Shown piece by piece: positions 16,787 to 23,213 of a DNA stretch of 64,000 bases. The translations under genes were made by a program, and so were the position numbers. The DNA is from JAOPZW01 sp963806015. GTDB lineage: Bacteria; Actinomycetota; Thermoleophilia; Solirubrobacterales; Solirubrobacteraceae. Under the pieces are notes generated by a model. That model was not told where the DNA came from. It did not search any database and saw only the letters and a program-made list of their open reading frames with translations. The stretch is taken from positions 496,001-560,000 of the forward strand of contig CAWDWM010000006.1 in the NCBI GenBank assembly GCA_963806015.1. Reading direction: 5' to 3'. Positions within the stretch are counted from its first letter, which is position 1, and each line of letters opens with the position of its first letter.

Positions 16787-18003
16787 CAGGCGAAGATGTC
16801 CTGGACCTTGCCGAGCCCCGCGATCAGGGCGTCGACGTCCTCGTCGGTGTTGTGCACGGCGAACGACGCGCGCGAGGTGGCGCCCACGCCCAGGCGTCGC
16901 ATCAGCGGCTGCGCGCAGTGGTGCCCGGCCCGCACGCAGATGCCGTCGCGGCCGAGGATCTCGGCCACGTCGTGCGGGTGGATGCCCTCCAGCGCGAAGG
17001 AGATCAGCGCGCCGCGCTGGTCGGGGTGGAGCGGACCGTGGAGGCTGATGCCGGGCACCGCCCGCAGACGCTCGAGCGTGTAGGCCACGAGCTGGCGCTC
17101 GTGCGCGCGCACGTGCTCCATGCCGATGCCCTGCAGGAAGTCGACCGCCGCCCCGAGGCCGATCGCCTCCGCGATGTTCGACGTGCCGGCCTCGAACTTC
17201 GCCGGGCTCTGCGCCCAGCGCGTCTCCTCGGCGGAGACCGAGGCGATCATGTGCCCGCCGGTGAGGAACGGCGGCATGGCGGCCAGCAGCTCGGCGCTGC
17301 CGTGCAGGACGCCGATGCCCGTGGGTCCGTACGCCTTGTGGCCGGTCCAGCCGTAGAAGTCGGCCCCGAGCGCGCCGAGGTCGACGGGGATCTGCGGCAC
17401 CGCCTGGGCGCCGTCGACGACGACGATCGCGCCGGCGTCATGGGCGCGGCGCACGATCTCCTCGAGCGGGTTGATGGTGCCCACCACGTTGGAGATGTGC
17501 GCGACGGCGACGACCTTGACGTCGCCGCCCGCCAGCAGGGCGTCGAGCTCCTCCAGCCGCAGCCGGCCCTCGTCGTCGACGCCGACCACGGAGAACGCGG
17601 CCCCCCGGCGCAGCGCGAGCTGCTGCCAGGGCACGAAGTTGGAGTGGTGCTCCATCTCGGTCACCACGACGCGGTCGTCGGGGCCGACGTTGGCGTCGCC
17701 CCAGGCGTAGGCCACGAGGTTCAGCGCCTCGGTGACGTTGCGGGTGAAGATCGTCTCCGCCACGCCCCAGTTGACGAAGCGCGCGAGGCGCACGCGCGCG
17801 CCCTCGAACAGCTCGGTGGCCTCGGCCGCCAGCGGGTAGACGCCGCGGTGCACGCTGCCGCGGTGATGGGCGTAGTAGTCGTCCATCGCGTCGAGGACGG
17901 TGCGCGGCGTCTGTGACGTCGCGGCCGAGTCGAGATAGACGAGCCCATCGCGATCGAGCGATGGGAACTCGTGGGCCAGTGCGGTGTCGGCGAGGGCGCT
18001 CAT
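16786..18003 (-). CDS. sufS: Cysteine desulfurase SufS
   Basis: The 405-residue PLP enzyme takes sulfur from cysteine for cluster assembly. The start MSALADT precedes the group II desulfurase signature YLDSAATSQTP; TEMEHHSNFVPWQ, VVVDGAQAVPQ and the PLP-binding Lys in GWTGHKAYGPTG are intact, and the catalytic Cys is in RAGHHCAQPLM. ATG 18003 was chosen because it aligns with homologues; the longer frame upstream belongs to the end of sufC in another frame. The gene lies 4 bases after sufC and overlaps sufU. Confidence 0.95.
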   Translation of the reverse strand: MSALADTALAHEFPSLDRDGLVYLDSAATSQTPRTVLDAMDDYYAHHRGSVHRGVYPLAAEATELFEGARVRLARFVNWGVAETIFTRNVTEALNLVAYAWGDANVGPDDRVVVTEMEHHSNFVPWQQLALRRGAAFSVVGVDDEGRLRLEELDALLAGGDVKVVAVAHISNVVGTINPLEEIVRRAHDAGAIVVVDGAQAVPQIPVDLGALGADFYGWTGHKAYGPTGIGVLHGSAELLAAMPPFLTGGHMIASVSAEETRWAQSPAKFEAGTSNIAEAIGLGAAVDFLQGIGMEHVRAHERQLVAYTLERLRAVPGISLHGPLHPDQRGALISFALEGIHPHDVAEILGRDGICVRAGHHCAQPLMRRLGVGATSRASFAVHNTDEDVDALIAGLGKVQDIFA

Positions 18004-18007
18004 GCGA

Positions 18008-18775
18008 TCAGGCCGCGGCCGCCGCCTCGTCGCGCACCCAGCCGTAGCCCTCGCGCTCGAGCTGCTCCACCAGCTCGGAGCCACCCTGCTTGACGATCCG
18101 CCCCTCGTACATGATCGAGACGCGATCGGGCTTCACGAGATGCAGGATGCGCTGGTAGTGGGTGATGATGAGCACGCCGAGGTCGCTCTCGGAGGCGATG
18201 GTGTTGACCCCGTGGGCGACCGTGTTGAGCGCGTCGATGTCCAGGCCGGAGTCGGTCTCATCGAGGACCGCGATGGTGGGGCGCTGCAGCGCGAGCTGCA
18301 GGATCTCCAGGCGCTTCTTCTCGCCGCCGGAGAAGCCGTCGTTGAGATAGCGCGAGGAGAAATCGCGCGGAACGTGGGTGAGCTCCATCGCCTGCTCGAC
18401 GAGCTTGCGGAAGTCCTTCAGCGAGACCTCGGCCTCGCCGCGCGCCTCGCGATGGGCGTTCATGACCATCCGCAGGTACTTGGTGATCGTCACGCCCGGG
18501 ATGGCGACCGGGTACTGGAAGGCCATGAAGAGGCCCATGCGCGCCCGCTCGTCGGGGTCGGCCTCGGTGATGTCCTCACCCTTGAAGATGATCTGGCCCT
18601 CGGTCACCTCCAGGTTGGGCTGACCCATGATGACGTTGGCGAGCGTGGACTTGCCCGAGCCGTTGGGACCCATCAAGGCGTGGATCTCGCCCTTGCTGAC
18701 CGTGAGGTCGAGCCCCTTGAGGATGTCCTTGTCGGCGGCCCGGACGTGGAGGTTGCGGATCTCGAGATCAGCCAT
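18008..18775 (-). CDS. sufC: Fe-S assembly ATPase SufC
   Basis: The 255-residue ABC-type ATPase of the SufBCD complex has Walker A GPNGSGKST at about residue 36, a Q-loop (AFQYPVAIPGVT), the signature FSGGEKKR, and Walker B TIAVLDETDSGLD. It has no membrane part. It drives structural change of SufB-SufD during cluster formation, yet here its scaffold partners are encoded 5 kb further downstream in a separate block. The rrf2 regulator gene ends 24 bases upstream, so both are probably on one mRNA. Confidence 0.96.
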   Translation of the reverse strand: MADLEIRNLHVRAADKDILKGLDLTVSKGEIHALMGPNGSGKSTLANVIMGQPNLEVTEGQIIFKGEDITEADPDERARMGLFMAFQYPVAIPGVTITKYLRMVMNAHREARGEAEVSLKDFRKLVEQAMELTHVPRDFSSRYLNDGFSGGEKKRLEILQLALQRPTIAVLDETDSGLDIDALNTVAHGVNTIASESDLGVLIITHYQRILHLVKPDRVSIMYEGRIVKQGGSELVEQLEREGYGWVRDEAAAAA

Positions 18776-18799
18776 GCGCTTTCCGTGTCGTGGTGAGAG

Positions 18800-19276
18800 T
18801 CAGACGGCGACGGTCGCCGTCGGGGATGAAGACAGTTGCGAACGATCGGAGAAGGCCACGAGCTCGGCGAGAGTGGTGTGGGCCAGCGCCTTGATGACGC
18901 CGCCCTGCACCCGCGTCCACAGCAGCTTGGTGGCACAGGCGTGCCCGTGGTCGTCGACGTGCGAGCACAGCACGCGACCGTCCTGGGAGTCGTCGACGAA
19001 GCAGCTCATCGGCGCGACCGCGCCCTCGAGCGCGAGGACGACCTCGTCCATGGTGATCGACTCCGCGGGCCGCGACAGCCTGTAGCCGCCGTGGGCGCCG
19101 CGCGTGCTCTCGACGAGAGCGGCCTTCTTCAGCAGGGCGACGATGCGCTCCAGATAGGCGAGGGGCAGGCCCTCGGCCTCGGAGATCGCCTTGAGCGAGA
19201 CCGGCTGCCCGGAGCCCTGCCGGCCCAGCTCGACGAGCAGGCGCACCCCGTACTCCGCCTTCGTCGTGAAGATCAT
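18800..19276 (-). CDS. Rrf2-family (SufR/IscR-like) regulator of the suf operon
   Basis: The 158-residue protein begins MIFTTKAEYGVRLLVELG, the standard Rrf2 winged helix, with the recognition region LPLAYLERIVALLKKAALV and ESTRGAHGGYRL. Three Cys residues follow (CFVDD..., VLCSHV, HACATK) with 11 and 9 residues between them, suitable for an Fe-S cluster, although the spacing differs from E. coli IscR. It probably senses cluster status and represses its own operon. A perfect TCCTACC-N5-GGTAGGA dyad ends 9 bases before the ATG and is the likely operator. Homologous Rrf2 genes commonly open actinobacterial suf operons. Confidence 0.9.
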   Translation of the reverse strand: MIFTTKAEYGVRLLVELGRQGSGQPVSLKAISEAEGLPLAYLERIVALLKKAALVESTRGAHGGYRLSRPAESITMDEVVLALEGAVAPMSCFVDDSQDGRVLCSHVDDHGHACATKLLWTRVQGGVIKALAHTTLAELVAFSDRSQLSSSPTATVAV

Positions 19277-19284
19277 GACCTCAA

Positions 19285-19303
19285 TCCTACCAATGCGGTA
19301 GGA
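19285..19303 (-). promoter_or_regulatory. Palindromic operator of the rrf2-sufCSU operon
   Basis: TCCTACC and GGTAGGA flank a 5-base spacer, a perfect 7-bp dyad between 9 and 27 bases upstream of the rrf2 ATG on the minus strand. Rrf2 proteins bind such dyads, and binding here would block transcription or initiation of their own operon. I did not find the same dyad before the Rieske-sufB-sufD block. Confidence 0.7.
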
Positions 19304-19418
19304 GATCCCCGGAGGGGCGCCGAGCGTCAAGGGCGTTTCAAGCGTCCGCAAATCTGGAAGGATGCGCGGGTCCAAGCGGATGAGGGCGTCGTCCGCGAAG
19401 GTCCAGTCCCCCCCACCC

Positions 19419-19952
19419 ATGGCCCGACACCGCACTCTGTGCATCGTGGCGGCCACAGTGGCGTGCTCGCTCGTGCCGGCCGCCACCGCGTCCGCCTGCG
19501 CCGGCTCCCGCAGCCGCCCATCTCCCGCGTCGCTCGAACGAGCGATTCGCGCGACCGTGTGCGTCATCAACCAGGCGCGCGCCGAGCACGGGCTCGGCGC
19601 GCTGCGCACCACGGACTCGCTGGCCCGCGCCGCGGCCGCCCACAGCCGCGACATGGTCCTGCACGACTTCTTCGCGCACGATTCGCCGACCGGGTCGACC
19701 CCCAAGGAGCGCATCGATCGCGCGGGGTACTTCGACGGCGCAGCGTCGTGGGCGATGGGCGAGACGATCGCCTGGGGCACCGGCAGCCGCGCGACCCCGG
19801 CGGCGATCGTGCGCTCGTGGCTGCGCTCACCCGGACACCGGGCGATCCTGCTCGACGGCCGCTACCGCGACCTCGGGGTCGGGATCGCGTTGGGGGCTCC
19901 CGGCCAGGCCGGCGGCGCGACGTTCACCGGGGACTTCGGCGCGCGCGGATAG
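19419..19952 (+). CDS. Secreted CAP/SCP-domain protein (YkwD type)
   Basis: The 177-residue protein has a signal peptide (RHRTLCIVAATVACSLVPAA, cleavage near ASA) followed by a CAP domain: VCVINQARAEHGLGAL at its start, AAAHSRDMVLHDFFAHDSP with the conserved His, GETIAWG, and SWLRSPGHRAILLD. The two His and two acidic positions of the CAP cavity appear present. The function of bacterial CAP proteins is mostly unknown; they are extracellular. ATG 19419 gives a normal signal peptide; in-frame ATGs at 19362 and 19380 are alternatives with slightly better ribosome-binding context. Confidence 0.82.
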   Translation: MARHRTLCIVAATVACSLVPAATASACAGSRSRPSPASLERAIRATVCVINQARAEHGLGALRTTDSLARAAAAHSRDMVLHDFFAHDSPTGSTPKERIDRAGYFDGAASWAMGETIAWGTGSRATPAAIVRSWLRSPGHRAILLDGRYRDLGVGIALGAPGQAGGATFTGDFGARG

Positions 19953-19989
19953 GCGGTGCCGTCACCCGCGAGGGCGATGATCCGTCTCG

Positions 19990-20388
19990 ATGGCGCCCTC
20001 CGAGGACCTCGCCGCACACGTCGAGCACGAGATGGCCGTGGCCCGGGGGCGCTTTCGCACGCGCATCGCGATGCTCGCGGGCGCGTCGGTCGTGCTCGAC
20101 CTCGTGGCCGCGGGCCTGGCCAAGGTGTTCGAGCAGGGCGCCCAGCACAGCTTCGCGACCTACCTCGACGCGCTGTTCTGGACGACGACGCAGCTGCTGA
20201 CCGTGTCCTCGCAGCTGCCCAACCCCGAGCACGCGGCGACCAAGGTCCTCGACGTCGTCGTCGAGGCGTGGGCGATCATCGTCGTGGCGTCGCTCGCGGC
20301 CACCTTCAGCGACCTCCTGCACCACCGCACGCGCCGTCGCGCCATGCGGGAGCGCCGGGCGGCGTCCCCCGGCGCGAGCGTGCGGTAG
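19990..20388 (+). CDS. Two-TM potassium-channel-like protein with altered selectivity filter
   Basis: The 132-residue protein has two membrane helices (about 27-48 and 87-108) separated by YLDALFWTTTQLLTVSSQLP. This intervening stretch has the form of a pore helix plus filter (compare ALWWSVETATTVGYGD in KcsA), but reads TVSSQ where canonical channels have TVGYG. The order TM1-pore-TM2 and the short cytoplasmic tails fit a two-TM channel fold. I infer a channel-like or degenerate-channel protein; it could also be an unrelated membrane protein with chance similarity. The following single-helix gene is 11 bases downstream. Confidence 0.6.
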   Translation: MAPSEDLAAHVEHEMAVARGRFRTRIAMLAGASVVLDLVAAGLAKVFEQGAQHSFATYLDALFWTTTQLLTVSSQLPNPEHAATKVLDVVVEAWAIIVVASLAATFSDLLHHRTRRRAMRERRAASPGASVR

Positions 20389-20399
20389 GCTCGCGCTCC

Positions 20400-20570
20400 A
20401 TGGTCCTGGGCCTCACCGCATGGGCCGCCTCGTTCGGCTTGGTGGTCATCTTCCTCGTCATCTTCCCGGTGCTCGTGCAGGGCCTGATCGCCTTCGCGGC
20501 CGCACAGGCATTCGGCGAGAAGGCCGAGAACGAGGAGTACGCCCGCCACCACCGCATGCCCGGCTCGTAA
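20400..20570 (+). CDS. Single-helix small membrane protein
   Basis: The 56-residue product has one hydrophobic segment (SFGLVVIFLVIFPVLVQGLI) and a charged C-terminus (AFGEKAENEEYARHHRMPGS). It begins 11 bases after the channel-like gene and ends 11 bases before the SDR gene, so it is probably cotranscribed with both. No family is recognised. Support for the gene comes from strand, tight spacing and a normal protein-like composition. Confidence 0.6.
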   Translation: MVLGLTAWAASFGLVVIFLVIFPVLVQGLIAFAAAQAFGEKAENEEYARHHRMPGS

Positions 20571-20581
20571 GGCCCGGCAAG

Positions 20582-21466
20582 ATGGCGCGACCAGTTGCCG
20601 TCGTCACCGGCGCCGCGCGCGGCATCGGGCTGGAGAGCGCCCGTCGCCTCTCCGCAACCCACCGCGTCGCGCTCCTCGACCTCGACGCCGCCGGCGTCGA
20701 GCGGGCGGCAGCCGGCCTCGGCGATGCGATGTGGGCGGGCTGTGACATCACCGACCCCGAGTCGATCGCCGCGGCGATCGACGAGGTCGTGGCCGAGTGC
20801 GGCGGCATCGACGTCTGCATCTCCAATGCGGGCATCGCCGCCAGCGGGGCGCTGCGCCACCTCGATCCCGACGTCCTCGCCGCGCAGCTGAACGTCAACC
20901 TGACGGGCAACTGGCGGTTCATCCACGCGTGCCTGCCGCACGTCATCGCGCGCCGCGGGTACGTCCTGGGCGTCGCCTCGCTGGCCGCCATCGTGGCGCC
21001 GCTCGGAATCGGGGCCTATGGCGCGTCCAAGGCCGGCCTGGAACAACTGCTCAACGTCCTGCGCATCGAGCTTCGGCACCTCGGCGTCGACGTCGGCGTG
21101 GCCTATTTCTCCTGGATCGACACCGACATGGTGCGCGGCGCCGAGCACAGCCATCCCGGGTTCGCGACGATGCGCAAGGGGCTGCGCGGCCCGGCGGGCA
21201 AGATGCTGCCGGTGGGCGATGCCGCCGAGGCGATCGTGCGCGGCGTGCAGCGGCGCTCGCGCCGGGTCGTCGCGCCGGGCTTCGTCGGCGCGCTGTACCG
21301 GCTGCGGGGGCTGGTCCCCGAGCTGATCGACCATGAGGCGTGCAAGTCCGCGCCGAACGTCGACCGCATGACCGCCGAGATGGTGGCCGAGCGCGGCGCC
21401 TTCGGAGCGGGCCTGCGCCCCGGCGAGCGGTCCAGTGAGGCCGCCGCCCGCTCCGCCGGGCGCTGA
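20582..21466 (+). CDS. Short-chain dehydrogenase/reductase
   Basis: The 294-residue classical SDR has the cofactor motif TGAARGIG at residues 9-16, ISNAGIA (NAG), the catalytic Ser in VASLAAIV and YGASKAG (YxxxK). An acidic residue after strand 2 (LLDLDAAG) favours NAD. The C-terminal 60 residues extend beyond the minimal fold and include VAPGFVGALYRLRGLVPELID, which resembles SDRs acting on membrane-associated or steroid/lipid-like substrates. The substrate cannot be stated. ATG 20582 has little Shine-Dalgarno sequence (gcaag). Confidence 0.88.
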   Translation: MARPVAVVTGAARGIGLESARRLSATHRVALLDLDAAGVERAAAGLGDAMWAGCDITDPESIAAAIDEVVAECGGIDVCISNAGIAASGALRHLDPDVLAAQLNVNLTGNWRFIHACLPHVIARRGYVLGVASLAAIVAPLGIGAYGASKAGLEQLLNVLRIELRHLGVDVGVAYFSWIDTDMVRGAEHSHPGFATMRKGLRGPAGKMLPVGDAAEAIVRGVQRRSRRVVAPGFVGALYRLRGLVPELIDHEACKSAPNVDRMTAEMVAERGAFGAGLRPGERSSEAAARSAGR

Positions 21467-21586
21467 TTACCCACCGCTCGGCGCACTCATACCAACGTCC
21501 AGCGGCCTTTAGTTGCGCCGAGCGGCCGTCCGATAAGGGCGTTGAGCGCCGAACGTACGGCGCCCGGGGGCAACGCTGGAGGACGC

Positions 21587-23209
21587 ATGAGCGTGGTGTG
21601 GGGAATCCGTTGGGATCGCGAGGACGATCGTCGTCAGCGCCTGCTGATGGCGGCCGCCTTGGTGGCCGTGCTGGCCGCCGTCGCGCTGCTGTTGATCTCG
21701 CGCGGACCCGCGCAGGTCGCCATGCACGCCGTCATCGTGCGCGCCGAGCCCGACAAGGTCGCGGCGGCGCAGCGCGCCGTGGAGCGCAGCGGCGGCACCG
21801 TCGGCCAGTCACTGCCGGTCGTCAACGGCTTCGTGGCAGAGGTGCCCGCCGGCTCCGAGCGCGCCCTGGGCGCGACGGCCGGGGTGGTTGCCGTGGTCGG
21901 CGACGGTCGCATGGGCGGCTGGGCCGAGAAGAGCTCGAGCACGGCCGCGTCCACGCCCGGCACGTCGCTCACCGACGTGCGCGACGCGATCGGCGCCACC
22001 GAGTCGGGCGCCACCGGCGCGGGCGTCGACGTGGCAGTGATCGACACGGGCATGGTCCCGGTGCCGGCGCTGGCCGCCACGGGCAAGGTCGTGCAGGGTC
22101 CCGACTTCTCCAACCAGAGCCGCGACTCGCATCTGGCCCATCTCGACACCTTCGGGCACGGCACCCACGTGGCCGGGATCATCGCCGGCGACGACGAGGC
22201 CTCGGGCTTCCGCGGGGTGGCCCCGGGCGCGCGCCTGGTCAACATCAAGGCCGCCGGTGCTGACGGCTCGACCACGCTCGGCGCGATCGTCGCCTCGGTG
22301 GGCTGGGTCATCGCGCACCGCAACGACAACGGCCTGCATGTCCGCGTCCTCAACCTCTCCTTTGGCACGCCGCCGAGCCGCTACCAGAGCGACCTGCTGG
22401 CCTACGCGGTCGAGCAGGCCTGGACGGCCGGCATCGTCGTGGTCGTCTCCGCGGGCAACGAGGGCGAGAAGAGCCGCGGGCTCACCTCGCCGGGCTACGA
22501 CCCCTTCGTGCTGACGGTCGGCGCCGACGATCTCGCCGGCACCGCCGCCGTGGGCGACGACGTGGTGCCCGACTGGTCGAGCCGCGGCGCCGGGCGCAAC
22601 CCCGACCTCGTCGCGCCGGGACGGTCCATCATCAGCCTCCGCGACCCGAACTCCGCGCTGGACCTCGCCCACCCCGAGGCGCGCGTGGGCGACACCGGCT
22701 TCAAGGGCAGCGGCACGTCGCAGGCGGCCGCGGTCGTCTCCGGCGCCGTCGCGCTGCTGCTCGAGCGCCGGCCCGATCTCTCGCCCGACCAGGTCAAGGC
22801 GATCATCAAGTCCACGGCCGACCCGCTGTCCGGACCCGGGCCTGACGCCCAGGGTGCGGGCCGGCTGAACTTCACCCGCTCGCTCGCTGCGGCGGCTCCC
22901 AGCCCCGACGCGGCGCGCCAGCCGTTCGCGCCGGCTCAGATCCGCGGCGTGGTCGCGGTCCTGGTCGCCCACCTGTCGAACGGCCGCCACGCCGACGTGG
23001 GGCCTGTCGGGCCCGATGGCTCGAGCTGGGGCGGCGCCAAGTGGGGCGGTGCCAAGTGGGGCGGCAGCTCCTGGGGCGGCTCCTCGTGGGGCGGCTCCTC
23101 GTGGGGCGGCTCGTCGTGGGGCGGCTCCTCCTGGGGCGGCTCGTCGTGGGGCGGCTCGTCCTGGGGCGGCAGCTCCTGGGGCGGCTCGTCCTGGGCGAGT
23201 ACCGGCTGA
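21587..23209 (+). CDS. Subtilisin-like S8 serine protease with Trp-Gly-Gly repeat tail
   Basis: The 540-residue protein has an N-terminal hydrophobic signal or anchor (about 20-40), an I9-like propeptide (AVIVRAEPDKVAAAQRAVE), and an S8 domain with all catalytic residues: Asp in VAVIDTGMV, His in GHGTHVAGI and Ser in GSGTSQAAAVVSG. The last 62 residues are eleven pentapeptides of the form xxWGG, mainly SSWGG with two AKWGG, ending SSWASTG. The tail may bind cell-wall or matrix polymers (inference). ATG 21587 was chosen because GGAGG at 21578-21582 lies four bases upstream; an earlier in-frame start at 21542 lacks one. The GGDEF-EAL gene follows after 4 bases. Confidence 0.9.
   Translation: MSVVWGIRWDREDDRRQRLLMAAALVAVLAAVALLLISRGPAQVAMHAVIVRAEPDKVAAAQRAVERSGGTVGQSLPVVNGFVAEVPAGSERALGATAGVVAVVGDGRMGGWAEKSSSTAASTPGTSLTDVRDAIGATESGATGAGVDVAVIDTGMVPVPALAATGKVVQGPDFSNQSRDSHLAHLDTFGHGTHVAGIIAGDDEASGFRGVAPGARLVNIKAAGADGSTTLGAIVASVGWVIAHRNDNGLHVRVLNLSFGTPPSRYQSDLLAYAVEQAWTAGIVVVVSAGNEGEKSRGLTSPGYDPFVLTVGADDLAGTAAVGDDVVPDWSSRGAGRNPDLVAPGRSIISLRDPNSALDLAHPEARVGDTGFKGSGTSQAAAVVSGAVALLLERRPDLSPDQVKAIIKSTADPLSGPGPDAQGAGRLNFTRSLAAAAPSPDAARQPFAPAQIRGVVAVLVAHLSNGRHADVGPVGPDGSSWGGAKWGGAKWGGSSWGGSSWGGSSWGGSSWGGSSWGGSSWGGSSWGGSSWGGSSWASTG
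23021..23196 (+). repeat. 15-bp minisatellite coding for the WGG tail
   Basis: Tandem units of the form (KCS)(KCS)TGGGGCGGC encode SSWGG; eleven complete or near-complete units are seen, two of them GCCAAGTGGGGCGGT-like. Nearly identical third positions indicate recent expansion by slippage or unequal exchange. The array ends 18 bases before the start of the next gene. Confidence 0.9.
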
Positions 23210-23213
23210 GCCT

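Noticed and set aside
23021..23196. CRISPR-like or centromere-like repeat array
   Set aside because: Fifteen-base units with no spacers that encode the WGG tail of the protease.
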